47,887 nucleotides of DNA from an uncultured Pelagibacteraceae bacterium. GTDB lineage: Bacteria; Pseudomonadota; Alphaproteobacteria; Pelagibacterales; Pelagibacteraceae. The stretch spans positions 1 to 47,887 of the forward strand of contig CACJFA010000005.1 in assembly GCA_902592545.1 (NCBI GenBank). The letters run 5' to 3'. The translations under genes and the position numbers were made by a program. Below are positions 34,515 through 44,344 of the stretch, in pieces (the stretch's first letter is position 1; each line of letters starts with the position of its first letter). The notes beneath the pieces are model-generated. The model worked only from the letters and a program-made list of their open reading frames with translations. It was not told the DNA's origin and did no database searches.

Positions 34515-34922
34515 TTATTTCTTCTTAACACCGTAAAGTTCTAGCTTATGATCAACTAATTTATATCCATATTTTTCGGCTACTTTTTTTTGAAGATTTT
34601 CAATTTCTTCATCTACAAATTCGATGATTTCACCAGTTTTCACGTCAATTAAATGATCGTGATGGCCTTCATTTAACTCTTCATATCTAGCTTTTCCGCC
34701 TTTAAACTCGTGCTTAGTAAGAATTCCTGACTCTTCAAATAACTTTACTGTTCTATAAACAGTTGCAATACTTATTTTTGGATCAATTTTAGATACTCTA
34801 TTATAAAGCTCATCCACATCCGGGTGGTCACTAGACTCTGACATTACCTGAGCAATTACTCTCCTTTGATCAGTTAATTTAACACCTTTTGCTAAACATT
34901 TTTGCTCTATTGTTTCTGACAT
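34515..34922 (-). CDS. fur: Fur-family metal regulator (Fur/Mur)
   Basis: A 135-aa winged-helix repressor. GVKLTDQRRVIAQVM, ATVYRTVKLFEESGIL and GHHDHLIDVKTGEIIEF are typical. The C-x2-C zinc pair of E. coli Fur is absent, as in alphaproteobacterial Fur, many of which act as the manganese regulator Mur. The cofactor cannot be told from sequence. It differs clearly from the Irr protein encoded at 16.6-17.0 kb. Placement after tsaB and before miaB is the common order. Confidence 0.9.
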   Translation of the reverse strand: MSETIEQKCLAKGVKLTDQRRVIAQVMSESSDHPDVDELYNRVSKIDPKISIATVYRTVKLFEESGILTKHEFKGGKARYEELNEGHHDHLIDVKTGEIIEFVDEEIENLQKKVAEKYGYKLVDHKLELYGVKKK

Positions 34923-34931
34923 AAAATAATT

Positions 34932-35318
34932 CTAACTTAAATAAATAGGGTTAATCAAATTTTTTTTAACATTAAATTTATCACACAAATCAGGGATATT
35001 TTCGTATTTTATATCTTTTTCACCTTTAAAATCTTGAATGCTGTAACAATAATAATCAATATTATTAGTTAAATTAAATGCTTTAACTATAGAGAGAGAA
35101 TTTCGTATTCCTGCAAAGCTTCCAGGCCCTCTATTTAAATAAATTGTATTAATATCTTTCAAGCTTAATTGATGAGAATTTAAAAAATCATTAATAATCA
35201 AAGTTAATTTTTCATAATTAATTTTAGTATTCTCTTTAGTAATATTATAAATATCATTACTAGTAATGATCATTAAAAAAAATTTTTCACTGGCTATATC
35301 AATTATCAATTTATTCAT
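34932..35318 (-). CDS. tsaB: Short TsaB-like protein for tRNA t6A synthesis
   Basis: A 128-aa protein with a TsaB N terminus (MNKLIIDIAS), the core LNRGPGSFAGIRNSL at 62-75 corresponding to the canonical G-P-G-S-F-T-G-L/I-R, and the family's C-terminal PIYL ending. Most TsaB proteins are about 200-230 aa, so the second lobe is largely missing here. The ATG at 35318 was chosen because it starts at the conserved strand; an in-frame ATG at 35369 would add 17 unconserved residues. The 5' end overlaps the divergent deacetylase by 53 bp. rimI, the usual downstream gene, is absent; fur follows. Confidence 0.8.
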   Translation of the reverse strand: MNKLIIDIASEKFFLMIITSNDIYNITKENTKINYEKLTLIINDFLNSHQLSLKDINTIYLNRGPGSFAGIRNSLSIVKAFNLTNNIDYYCYSIQDFKGEKDIKYENIPDLCDKFNVKKNLINPIYLS

Positions 35319-36327
35319 AATTATTTTATTTTCTAATATCAGTTCTAAATCAGATGAAAATAATATCAAATACTATTCTAATGATGAAGGAATTCTATCA
35401 ATAATGTATCATCGTTTTAATGAGAATAAGTACCCATCGACCAATATTAAAATGGATATATTTGAGGAACATATAAATATTATTAAGAACTCTGATTTTA
35501 ATTTTCTTAATCCAAATAATTTTGATGAACAGTTTAAAAAATCAAAATCAAAAAAAGAAATTCTTATAACTATCGATGATGCTTTTGAATCTTTTTATAC
35601 AGAGGCATGGCCTTATCTAAAAGAAAATAAAATTCCATTTATTTTATTTGTTTCAACTGAGCCTGTAGGAAAAAGGGGTTATATGACTTGGGAGCAAATT
35701 AAAGAAGTTGAGAGTAATGATTTTACACATATAGGACATCATTCCCATACTCATGAATATCTTATAGATGTAAACAATGATGATTTTATTTTAGATATTG
35801 AAACAGCTAATAAAATTTTCCTAAGAGAACTTGGTTACGTACCTAGTCTATTTTCATATCCATTTGGTGAATACTCTAAGTTTATGAAAGATTATATTTC
35901 TGAAAATTTCAAATATGCTTTTGGTCAACATTCTGGTGTAATAGATTTAAATAAAGATAAATTTGAATTGCCTAGATTTCCAATTAATGAAAAATACGGA
36001 GAGTTAAAAAGATTTAAATCAATAATAAATTATTTTCCACTTGAATATAAAAGAATACTACCTGAGGAAAAACAACTACTCGCAAACACTAACCCTCCAA
36101 ATTTTAAAGTTGAATTTTTCAAGGAACAAAAAAATTTAACTAATATCAATTGTTATTCTAATGAAGGAGATGTTTGGGAAAAATCAAAAACAAATTTTAC
36201 CGACAACTCTTTAACGATTGAATTTAGAGAGCCATTCAAACCAAGAAGAGGTAGAATTAATTGTTCGCTGAATGATAATGGAAAATGGAGATGGTTTGGT
36301 GTTCAATTCCCTATAAAAGAAAATTAA
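35266..36327 (+). CDS. Exported polysaccharide deacetylase
   Basis: A 353-aa NodB-fold hydrolase with an N-terminal signal peptide (about 1-28). The catalytic/metal motif TIDDAFES (Asp104, Asp105) and the HSHTH metal pair (His159, His163) are intact, as is the FSYPFGEYS block. A C-terminal region of about 80 residues is unassigned. It probably removes acetyl groups from a cell-wall or surface polysaccharide. No alternative ATG lies between 35266 and codon 47, so the head-to-head overlap with tsaB seems real. It converges on the Bax-like gene through a shared TTAA. Confidence 0.87.
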   Translation: MIIKKNFSLAISIINLFIIILFSNISSKSDENNIKYYSNDEGILSIMYHRFNENKYPSTNIKMDIFEEHINIIKNSDFNFLNPNNFDEQFKKSKSKKEILITIDDAFESFYTEAWPYLKENKIPFILFVSTEPVGKRGYMTWEQIKEVESNDFTHIGHHSHTHEYLIDVNNDDFILDIETANKIFLRELGYVPSLFSYPFGEYSKFMKDYISENFKYAFGQHSGVIDLNKDKFELPRFPINEKYGELKRFKSIINYFPLEYKRILPEEKQLLANTNPPNFKVEFFKEQKNLTNINCYSNEGDVWEKSKTNFTDNSLTIEFREPFKPRRGRINCSLNDNGKWRWFGVQFPIKEN

Positions 36328-37388
36328 ATCAAACTTTCTAAATCTTTACTTGAAGGCAACAATCTCGCCTCATCAAAATCTTTTAAGTTATTCTGTTGAA
36401 TAATTTTTTGTAAAACCTCTATATATTGGCTTCCTGTTTCTGCGTATTTATCTAAATGTTTAGACAAAATTAAACTATCTAAAGGTTTATTTTGATTTCT
36501 AAGTTCTGTTCTCGCTTTTCTTAAATTTTTATACGTTGAGTGTGTATTTAAATTTCTTAAATATGCTCTTACAGATAATTGTAAGCTATGAAATTTCATA
36601 ACTTTATGATCTTTACCCTTATCAGCATTTTTAGGTTTTAAACCCTCTCCAGACCAAGTCCATTGGCCAAATAAAGCATTTCCCTTTAAAGCAAATCTTG
36701 AAGTACCCCAACCGGTTTCTTTAGCAGCTTGAGCTATTGCTAATGAAACTGGTATTTCATCCATTCTTACTTTTAAAGTAGATAAATCATTTTTTCTTAC
36801 ACCATATTGCTTATATTTTTTTTCTAACCATTTTTTTTCAATATCAGTGTTGCTATTTTTATTTAAAATTGTGAATAATCTTTTTCTATCAACCCTAATT
36901 TTATTGTTTTCCTTAACTATTAATGGGAGAACAATTTTTATAAACATATCTTTTCTTTTTTTAGTGTTAGCTATGTTTTTAATTTCATTCGGAAGAAGGC
37001 CAATATCTATTGGTTTTACTAATTTTGTATCTCTTACATCTTTTAAATTATAATTTACCTCTTTAAATAATGAGTCAATCTCAGATGTTGTATATCTTAC
37101 TAGATTAATTTCAGAATTATTCTCTTCTAAAATATCATATAACAAGTCTCTCTCGTCAGCATCTGATGTTGAATCTTCCTCAATTAATTTATCTTTATTA
37201 AAAGTATCATTTAAAATATTTTTTGAATTGTTGGTAAATTCTTTGTTATTAAAATTTTTATCTGTAAAATTAATAATTATCGGCGCTGCATAAAAAAATG
37301 AAATTACAATAAAAGAACTTAAAAAAAACCGTGAAACTATATTAAGGCTTCTATTTTTTAAAAAACCTGATTTTTTAAATTTTCTCAT
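36324..37388 (-). CDS. Bax-like glucosaminidase-domain protein
   Basis: A 354-aa membrane-anchored protein (helix at about 19-40). A variable asparagine- and glutamate-rich region is followed by the glucosaminidase domain: VSLAIAQAAKETGWGTSRFALKGNALFGQWTW, with the likely catalytic Glu in AKETGWG, then KFHSLQLSVRAYLRNLNTH and YAETGSQYIEVLQKII. It matches E. coli Bax, which cleaves peptidoglycan glycan chains. It is likely to act in the periplasm. It shares a 4-bp stop overlap with the deacetylase, the other cell-wall enzyme. Confidence 0.88.
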   Translation of the reverse strand: MRKFKKSGFLKNRSLNIVSRFFLSSFIVISFFYAAPIIINFTDKNFNNKEFTNNSKNILNDTFNKDKLIEEDSTSDADERDLLYDILEENNSEINLVRYTTSEIDSLFKEVNYNLKDVRDTKLVKPIDIGLLPNEIKNIANTKKRKDMFIKIVLPLIVKENNKIRVDRKRLFTILNKNSNTDIEKKWLEKKYKQYGVRKNDLSTLKVRMDEIPVSLAIAQAAKETGWGTSRFALKGNALFGQWTWSGEGLKPKNADKGKDHKVMKFHSLQLSVRAYLRNLNTHSTYKNLRKARTELRNQNKPLDSLILSKHLDKYAETGSQYIEVLQKIIQQNNLKDFDEARLLPSSKDLESLI

Positions 37389-37394
37389 AATTAA

Positions 37395-37937
37395 TTATTG
37401 TATAGCAACAACCTCTTTTACCTCTGGTAAATAATGACATAAAAGATTTTGAACACCTTGTTTTAAAGTCATTGTTGAACTAGGACAACCTGAGCAACTC
37501 CCTTGTAATTGTACCTTAACAATTCCGTCCTTAAACTCTTTAAATTTTATATCTCCACCGTCTCTAGCAACAGCAGGTCTTATTTTCTCTTCTAGAATTT
37601 TTACAATTTTTGATTCAATTTCACTTAAATCTAAATCTTCTTCTTTTATATTTTCATCAATTACAAACTCTTTACCATCTGCATAAAAATCATTTATTAG
37701 AGAAATTACGATATGTTTTATTTCATCCCACTTTATGTTTTCTTTTTTATTTACTGAAATAAAATCATGACCTAAAAAAATACCCTCAACACCATTTATT
37801 GACAGAATATTTCTCACTAATTCATTTTGCATATCTTCTTTATTTGTAACTTCATAAGGACCACTGTTTGAAACTTTCTTACCAGGAAGAAATTTCAAAG
37901 AATTTGGATTTGGCGTTACTTCTGTTTGAACGAACAT
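37395..37937 (-). CDS. NifU/Nfu-type Fe-S scaffold protein
   Basis: A 180-aa carrier that hands [4Fe-4S] clusters to target proteins. An N-terminal Nfu_N domain (FVQTEVTPNPNSLKFLPG) is joined to a NifU C-terminal domain with the cluster-binding C148-x2-C151 in CSGCPSSTMTLKQG. This is the mitochondrial-NFU1-like arrangement typical of alphaproteobacteria, unlike E. coli NfuA. It lies just upstream of the Bax-like gene. It is a plausible supplier for the Fe-S proteins of the window, such as MiaB. Confidence 0.93.
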   Translation of the reverse strand: MFVQTEVTPNPNSLKFLPGKKVSNSGPYEVTNKEDMQNELVRNILSINGVEGIFLGHDFISVNKKENIKWDEIKHIVISLINDFYADGKEFVIDENIKEEDLDLSEIESKIVKILEEKIRPAVARDGGDIKFKEFKDGIVKVQLQGSCSGCPSSTMTLKQGVQNLLCHYLPEVKEVVAIQ

Positions 37938-37989
37938 AAATTATATATAGTGAATATTTTAAAAATTAAAACTTGATAATAAATTTTTA

Positions 37990-38991
37990 TTAAAAACCTA
38001 CTATTTCTTTAATTCTTTCAATCTTTTTGGATGCAATTAAATTAGCTTTTTCAACTCCATCTAGAAGAATTTTATCTAAATAAGTTTTATCTCTTAAAAG
38101 TTTTTTTATCTCATTAGAAATAGGTTCAATTTTATTCACAAGTTCTTCAGCTAATTGTTCTTTAAATTCTGAAAAGTTTTTACCTACAAAATTTTTTACT
38201 GAGTTTTCTAATGTAGAATTAGTTAAACTTGAATATATTCCTAAAAGATTTTTCGCTTCTAATCTTTCATCAAGCTCCTTTATGTCTTGTGGCATGGGCA
38301 AAGGATCAGTTTTTGCTTTTTTGATTTTATTTATTATTTGATCTTTGTTATCTGTTAAATTTATTCTACTTAAATCTGATAACTCTGATTTACTCATTTT
38401 TTTTGAACCATCTTTTAAACTCATTATTCTTGAAAATTCTTTTTGAATTAAAGGTTCAGGAACTTGGAGAAAATTTTCTACATCAAAATCATTATTAAAT
38501 TTTTGGGCTATATCTCTACACAACTCCAAATGTTGTTTTTGATCATCACCTACAGGAACATGAGTAGCATCGTATAAAAGAATATCAGCTGCCATTAGAA
38601 CTGGATAAGAATATAATCCAATGCTAGCTTTCTCTTTGTCTTTACCAGCTTTCTCTTTGAATTGGGTCATTCTATTTAACCAGCCCATTCTAGCAACACA
38701 GCTTAATATCCATGCTCCTTCTGCATGAGCAGCCACTCTAGATTGATTAAAAATTATACTTTTTTTTGGATCTATTCCACTTGCTATAAAAGTTGCAACA
38801 GTTTCCTGGATATTATTTTTTAATTCTTTAGGATCTTGCTTTACTGTAATGGCATGTAGATCAACTACACAAAAAATACATTTATTATCTTTATCGTTAT
38901 TTAAGTCCACAAAGTTTTTTATGGCACCTAAATAATTTCCAAGATGAAGATTACCTGTAGGCTGAACACCAGAGAATATTTTTTTACCCAT
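37990..38991 (-). CDS. trpS: Tryptophanyl-tRNA synthetase
   Basis: A 333-aa class I synthetase. The HIGH-type motif is HLGN at 16-19 in [13 protein letters not shown], and the KMSKS loop is intact in [25 protein letters not shown] is a clear TrpRS block. Length is normal. It follows murJ by four bases on the same strand. Confidence 0.97.
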   Translation of the reverse strand: MGKKIFSGVQPTGNLHLGNYLGAIKNFVDLNNDKDNKCIFCVVDLHAITVKQDPKELKNNIQETVATFIASGIDPKKSIIFNQSRVAAHAEGAWILSCVARMGWLNRMTQFKEKAGKDKEKASIGLYSYPVLMAADILLYDATHVPVGDDQKQHLELCRDIAQKFNNDFDVENFLQVPEPLIQKEFSRIMSLKDGSKKMSKSELSDLSRINLTDNKDQIINKIKKAKTDPLPMPQDIKELDERLEAKNLLGIYSSLTNSTLENSVKNFVGKNFSEFKEQLAEELVNKIEPISNEIKKLLRDKTYLDKILLDGVEKANLIASKKIERIKEIVGF

Positions 38992-38995
38992 AGAA

Positions 38996-40525
38996 TTAAT
39001 ACTTTAATTTAATATCATTCATTTGAAAAGCTTTGATGAAATAACAAACAATTAAATAAAAGAATAAACCCAATATAACAGATAAAACTAAATATAAAGA
39101 TTTAATTGATTGATTAAATGCTAATTCGTTTTGAAAAAATTTTAACAAACAGTTGAAAAATAAACCCATCAGAATGGATGCAAAAATTATTTTGATAAAT
39201 TTTATAAAAAATATTTTATTAAAATAAAATAACTGTCGATTTTTTAAAAATAAAAATAATAACACTGAGTTAAACCAAGATGATATAGATGTAGCTATTG
39301 GAATTATTATAAAACCAATTTCACTAAAATAATAGACGCTAACAAAGATATTAAGTAATACTGAAATCAAAGAAATATAAAATGGAGTTTTAGTATCATG
39401 ATTTGCAAAGAAAAAACTCGAAAAAACCTTTATCAAAGCAAAAGCAGGAAGTCCTAACGCAAAATAATATAAAGCTAAACTTGAATTGTTGACTGAATTT
39501 TCATTAAAAGATCCATAACCAAATAGAGCTGAAATAATTTGTTCTGATCCAATAATTAAAGCTATAGTAGCTGGAAGACTTAAAAACAAACTTAATTCTA
39601 AAGCTTTATTTTGTATAAGCAAAATCCTGTTTTTTTTTCTAGATTGAATATGTTTTGAAAGCTGTGGAAGTATAACAACACCAATCGCGATACCAGCTAT
39701 AGCAAGGTTAATTTGATAAATTCTATCTGCATAATATAAATAAGAAACAGCACTTGCTTGAAATGACGCAATTATTGTACCTACTAAAATATTAATTTGA
39801 GTAACTCCAGAGGAAAAAATACTTGGCAAAAGTTTTTTAAAAAAAAACTTAACTTTATTACTTACTTTTAATTTATAATTAAATTCAAGTGAGTAATATT
39901 TTGATACATGTTTATATAAAAATATTAGTTGTAAAAAACCAGCAAACGAAACACCATAAGACAAATTATAAACTAATTGATCACCTAAAGATTTAGAGAA
40001 AAACAATACTAAAATTAAAACAATATTTAAAATTATTGGGGCTGCTGCTGCAGCTGCAAACTTATTATGTGAATTTAAAATTGCAGAAAAAAATGAAGCT
40101 AAACAAATAAAAAATAAAAAGGGGAAAGTAATTCTTGTTAAATTTATAGCTACCTCCATTTTTTCTAAATCCCCCACAAATCCTGGAGCAATAATTGAAA
40201 CAAATACTGGCATGAAAATTTCAATTATTATGGTTAAAAATAACAACCCTAAAAAAAGGAGATTAAAAATGTCGTTAGCAAATTTGTTGGATTGTTTTTT
40301 TCCCTTAGTAATTTCTGATGAATAACTTGGAACGAATGCTGCATTAAAGGTACCTTCGGCAAATAATCTTCTAAAAGTATTTGGAATCCTAAATGCTACA
40401 AAAAAAGCATCCGCCAACATCCCTGTCCCTAAAAAAATTGCTATTAAAATATCTCTTAAATAACCCAGTAATCTACTAATGATAGTATAAAAACCAAATG
40501 TGCCTGTTGACTTAAGTAAGTTCAT
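38996..40525 (-). CDS. murJ: Lipid II flippase MurJ
   Basis: A 509-aa polytopic membrane protein with about 14 helices that moves lipid II to the periplasmic face. [49 protein letters not shown] is split across the conserved first two helices, with the arginine residues needed for transport. It is divergent from maeB across 52 bp. Confidence 0.96.
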   Translation of the reverse strand: MNLLKSTGTFGFYTIISRLLGYLRDILIAIFLGTGMLADAFFVAFRIPNTFRRLFAEGTFNAAFVPSYSSEITKGKKQSNKFANDIFNLLFLGLLFLTIIIEIFMPVFVSIIAPGFVGDLEKMEVAINLTRITFPFLFFICLASFFSAILNSHNKFAAAAAAPIILNIVLILVLFFSKSLGDQLVYNLSYGVSFAGFLQLIFLYKHVSKYYSLEFNYKLKVSNKVKFFFKKLLPSIFSSGVTQINILVGTIIASFQASAVSYLYYADRIYQINLAIAGIAIGVVILPQLSKHIQSRKKNRILLIQNKALELSLFLSLPATIALIIGSEQIISALFGYGSFNENSVNNSSLALYYFALGLPAFALIKVFSSFFFANHDTKTPFYISLISVLLNIFVSVYYFSEIGFIIIPIATSISSWFNSVLLFLFLKNRQLFYFNKIFFIKFIKIIFASILMGLFFNCLLKFFQNELAFNQSIKSLYLVLSVILGLFFYLIVCYFIKAFQMNDIKLKY

Positions 40526-40577
40526 AAATCATATTAGTCTTAATTTTACCCCAATTGTACACTTATTGTTATCAGAA

Positions 40578-42863
40578 ATGAAAAAAACAAAAATTGATCA
40601 TTACACGGATAAAGAAGCTTTAGATTTTCATAAAGACAAAAAACCAGGCAAGATTGAGATTATTTCTTCAAAAAATATGACAACTAAGCGTGATCTCGCT
40701 TTAGCATATTCTCCAGGAGTTGCTGCTCCTGTTAAAAAGATAAGTGAAAATCCAGAAGCAGCTTATGATTACACAAGCAAAGGAAACCTAGTTGCTGTAA
40801 TAAGTAATGGTTCAGCAATATTAGGAATGGGAAATTTAGGTGCTCTTGCATCAAAGCCTGTGATGGAAGGAAAGGCCGTATTATTTAAAAGATTTGCAGA
40901 TATAGACTCGATTGATTTAGAGATTGATTGCAAGAATTCAGACGAGATTATAAATTCAATTAAAAATTTTGCACCTAGCTTTGGTGGAATAAATTTAGAA
41001 GATATAGCTGCACCAGATTGTTTTATAATTGAACAGAAATTAAAAGAAATTTTGGATATTCCAGTTTTTCATGATGATCAACATGGAACAGCAATTATAA
41101 CAACCGCAGCGTTAATTAATGCCTTAGATATTTCTGGTAAATCTATTAAAAAAATTAAAGTTGTAGTTAATGGTGCAGGAGCTTCAGCACAAGCTTGTAC
41201 AGAATTATTTAAAAACTCAGGAGTAAAATCTGAAAATATAATAATGCTAGACAGAAAGGGTGTTATTTATGAAGGAAGAACTGAAGGGATTGATCAATGG
41301 AAATCCAGATATGCAGTTAAAACTAAACATAGAACTTTAGACGATGCTGTGAAAGGTGCAGATGTTTTTTTAGGATTATCTGCAAAAGGTGTTTTGAAAA
41401 AAGATATGGTAAAATCAATGGCAAAAAATCCAATTATATTTGCTTGCGCTAATCCTGATCCAGAAATTACCCCAGAGGAAATTAATGAGGTTAGAAATGA
41501 TGCAATTATTGCAACTGGACGATCGGATTACCCTAATCAAGTAAATAATTTAATTGGTTTCCCTTATATCTTTAGGGGAGCCTTAGATGTTAGATCAAAA
41601 ACAATAAATGAAGAAATGAAAGTTGCTGCAGCTAATGCAATAGCTAAACTTGCGAGAGAGGATGTTCCAGATGAAGTTGTAGCAGCCATGGGTGGTGAAA
41701 GGCCTCATTATGGAAAAGATTATATTATTCCATCTACATTTGATCCTAGATTAATCAGTGTAATACCAGCAGCTGTAGCAAAAGCAGCCATAGAAAGTGG
41801 TATAGCTAGAAAAAATATAGATGATTATGAAGTTTATAAAGAACAACTCAAACAAAGATTAGATCCAACAGTTACTATAATGCAGGGTATAAATTCATTT
41901 ATAAAAAAAAATCAAAAAAGAATTGTTTTTGCAGATGGTGAAGATGAAAATACTTTAAAAGCTGCAATTGCATTTAAAAATTCGAAATTGGGTATTCCAA
42001 TCCTGGTTGGTAAAGAAAGTAAAATTAAGGAACAAATAAAAAATATTGGCTACAGCGAGAATTTTGATATTGAAATTGTTAACTCAAAAGATGAAGAAAA
42101 GAGAAAAAGATACGTTAAACATTTATTTGAAAAATTACAAAGGGAGCAAGGATTATTAGAACGAGATTGTGACAGAATGATTAGAAATGATAGGGTTGTC
42201 TGGGCCACAAGTATGGTTGCCTGTGGTGATGCTGATGGTGCTGTGACTGGCAACACTAGAAGATTTGGTGCTTCATTTGAAAAAATTAAACAAGTTGTAG
42301 ATGTAAGAAAAGGAGAAATAATGTTTGGATTAAACATGATAGTTCATAAAGGGAGAACTATTTTTGTTGGCGATACAAGTGTTCATGAATATCCTACATC
42401 TGAACAAATGGCTGAAATAGCAATTTCTACTGCAAGAGTAGTTAGGCTTTTTGGATTTGATCCTAAGGTTGCCTTTGTTTCTCATTCTACATTTGGACAA
42501 CCACTTACGAGTAGAACAAAACATATTCGTAATGCAGTTGAAATATTGAAAGAAAAAAAAGTTGATTTTGAATTTGATGGAGATATGCAGCCTGACGTTG
42601 CACTAAATCCTGAGTACGAAGAACTATATCCATTTTCAAAAATCGTGGGTAAAGCAAACATTTTAATTATGCCAGGACAACATAGCGCTGCAATCTCATA
42701 TAAACTAATGAAAACTATTGGAGATACAAAGGTTATAGGTCCTTTATTAATTGGACTTGGGCTTCCTATAGAAATAGCACCTCTAAGATCATCGACTTCA
42801 GAAATACTTAACTTAGCATCAATTGCTGCTTACTCTTCTCAAGTAATTGATTACAAAAAATAA
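40578..42863 (+). CDS. maeB: NADP-type malic enzyme with phosphotransacetylase domain
   Basis: A 761-aa protein. The malic enzyme domain (about 1-430) has ALAYSPGVAAPV, HDDQHGTAI and the nucleotide loop VVNGAGASAQACTELF; the C-terminal phosphotransacetylase-like domain (about 435-760) is of the regulatory kind found in proteobacterial MaeB. It decarboxylates malate to pyruvate. The ATG at 40578 was chosen over an in-frame ATG at 40500, which would add 26 residues lying in murJ. Its stop touches the converging BON gene. Confidence 0.95.
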   Translation: MKKTKIDHYTDKEALDFHKDKKPGKIEIISSKNMTTKRDLALAYSPGVAAPVKKISENPEAAYDYTSKGNLVAVISNGSAILGMGNLGALASKPVMEGKAVLFKRFADIDSIDLEIDCKNSDEIINSIKNFAPSFGGINLEDIAAPDCFIIEQKLKEILDIPVFHDDQHGTAIITTAALINALDISGKSIKKIKVVVNGAGASAQACTELFKNSGVKSENIIMLDRKGVIYEGRTEGIDQWKSRYAVKTKHRTLDDAVKGADVFLGLSAKGVLKKDMVKSMAKNPIIFACANPDPEITPEEINEVRNDAIIATGRSDYPNQVNNLIGFPYIFRGALDVRSKTINEEMKVAAANAIAKLAREDVPDEVVAAMGGERPHYGKDYIIPSTFDPRLISVIPAAVAKAAIESGIARKNIDDYEVYKEQLKQRLDPTVTIMQGINSFIKKNQKRIVFADGEDENTLKAAIAFKNSKLGIPILVGKESKIKEQIKNIGYSENFDIEIVNSKDEEKRKRYVKHLFEKLQREQGLLERDCDRMIRNDRVVWATSMVACGDADGAVTGNTRRFGASFEKIKQVVDVRKGEIMFGLNMIVHKGRTIFVGDTSVHEYPTSEQMAEIAISTARVVRLFGFDPKVAFVSHSTFGQPLTSRTKHIRNAVEILKEKKVDFEFDGDMQPDVALNPEYEELYPFSKIVGKANILIMPGQHSAAISYKLMKTIGDTKVIGPLLIGLGLPIEIAPLRSSTSEILNLASIAAYSSQVIDYKK

Positions 42864-43457
42864 TTAATCTCTTTGAATTCTTAGATCCTCAAAAAGAATT
42901 ATACTTTCGATCACATCTTCAACATCAAGTATTTCTTTAGCTTCACTAATAACTAAATCTTTTTCTTCTGAAGTTAGAGCAATTCCATATACATAAATTT
43001 TCTTTTTATAAGTATCAATTTGGTAATTAGTAGCTTTTATATTTTTATTTACGATTAAGGCAGTTCTTAGCTGTGAAGTAATCAGTAAATCTTTTGCTGA
43101 TTGTTTAAAATTAAAGTCTTCTTTAATTTTAATATCATTTTTAACCGAACGAGCACCCTTTGTTTCCCAAGCTAATTTGGTAATAATTAATTTTTCTTCT
43201 GGATTATCTACTTTTCCAGTTATAAAAATCCTACCATCTAAAACTTTAGTTTTAACTGAGAGAAGATATTTTTTATCTTTAGCTAAAATTTTTGTACTTA
43301 TAATTTTTTGCATAATTGAGTCATCTACCTGAGTGCCAACTGTTCTTGGATCTAAAGCAACAGAAACACCTGTTCCCAAAATACCTTTGGTCCCAACGCC
43401 CAGACAGCTGGTTAAAAATAAACCTATAAAAAAAAATAGTAATAATTTATTTTTCAT
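42864..43457 (-). CDS. BON-domain outer-membrane lipoprotein (DolP-like)
   Basis: A 197-aa lipoprotein with a lipobox LTSC (Cys18) and two BON domains: one with LSVKTKVLDGRIFITGKVDNPEEK and one with YQIDTYKKKIYVYGIALTSEEKD. The double-BON lipoprotein next to rsmI matches E. coli DolP (YraP), which supports outer-membrane integrity and amidase activation. The start overlaps the rsmI stop by 11 bp, so the two are coupled. Confidence 0.88.
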   Translation of the reverse strand: MKNKLLLFFFIGLFLTSCLGVGTKGILGTGVSVALDPRTVGTQVDDSIMQKIISTKILAKDKKYLLSVKTKVLDGRIFITGKVDNPEEKLIITKLAWETKGARSVKNDIKIKEDFNFKQSAKDLLITSQLRTALIVNKNIKATNYQIDTYKKKIYVYGIALTSEEKDLVISEAKEILDVEDVIESIILFEDLRIQRD

Positions 43458-44310
43458 TTTTTACTTCTAGGCAATAATTATATATTTCTTTTTTAGACAC
43501 ATCAGTAATTTGATTTAAAATATCTGTTATTTCTTTTGTAGACAATTTATTAATCATTATTTTTATGATATTTTTATCTGATTCACTTAATTTCTGAGAT
43601 ATATTTTTATTTACTTTTCTTTCAGAAATAACGATTGTAAGTTCACCTTTTGGTTCTTTTTCAAATAATTCTAATTCATCTACATTTTTTCTAATAAATT
43701 CCTCATATATTTTTGTTATTTCCCTACAAAATACAATCTTTCTTCCAGTAAAATGCTTTTTTATTTCAGGTATTATTTTATTAATTTTTTTTGGAGAAAT
43801 AAAAAAAACTATGGAATTTTCGAATTCTGAAAATTTTTTTAATTCGTTAGATAATTCATGTTTTTTGTCTGGCAAAAAACCACAAAACAAAAATTTATCT
43901 GAAAATCCACTGATTGAAACAGCTGTAGAAACAGCCGAAGGTCCAGGAATTGGAAAAATTCTTATCTGGTTATTGATACACTCATTAACCAATATTGAAC
44001 CTGGATCAGAAATACTAGGCGTACCAGCATCAGATATTAAAGAAATTATTTTTCCAGATTTTAAATCTTCAATAATTTTTACTAAATTTTTTTTCTCATT
44101 AAATTTATGATTTGAAACTAATTTTGATTTTATTTGATATCGATCTAAAAGTTTTTTTGAAACTCTGGTGTCTTCACATAAAAGATAATCAGATTGCCTT
44201 AAAACCTCAATTGCCCTTAAAGTTATATCTTTTAGATTTCCTAAGGGAGTTGATACCAAATAAAGACCATTTTCATTTTCTTTTAATTTAAATTGTGGTT
44301 TTATGATCAT
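43447..44310 (-). CDS. rsmI: 16S rRNA (cytidine1402-2'-O)-methyltransferase
   Basis: A 287-aa tetrapyrrole-methylase-fold enzyme that 2'-O-methylates C1402 in the decoding centre. VSTPLGNLKDITLRAIEVL, SDAGTPSISDPG and PGPSAVSTAVSISGF are the family signatures. It is divergent from the LppC-like gene and couples to the BON lipoprotein gene downstream, as in the yraL region of E. coli. Confidence 0.95.
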   Translation of the reverse strand: MIIKPQFKLKENENGLYLVSTPLGNLKDITLRAIEVLRQSDYLLCEDTRVSKKLLDRYQIKSKLVSNHKFNEKKNLVKIIEDLKSGKIISLISDAGTPSISDPGSILVNECINNQIRIFPIPGPSAVSTAVSISGFSDKFLFCGFLPDKKHELSNELKKFSEFENSIVFFISPKKINKIIPEIKKHFTGRKIVFCREITKIYEEFIRKNVDELELFEKEPKGELTIVISERKVNKNISQKLSESDKNIIKIMINKLSTKEITDILNQITDVSKKEIYNYCLEVKNEK

Positions 44311-44344
44311 AATTTAGCTTAAAAAATATTATACTAACATCAAA

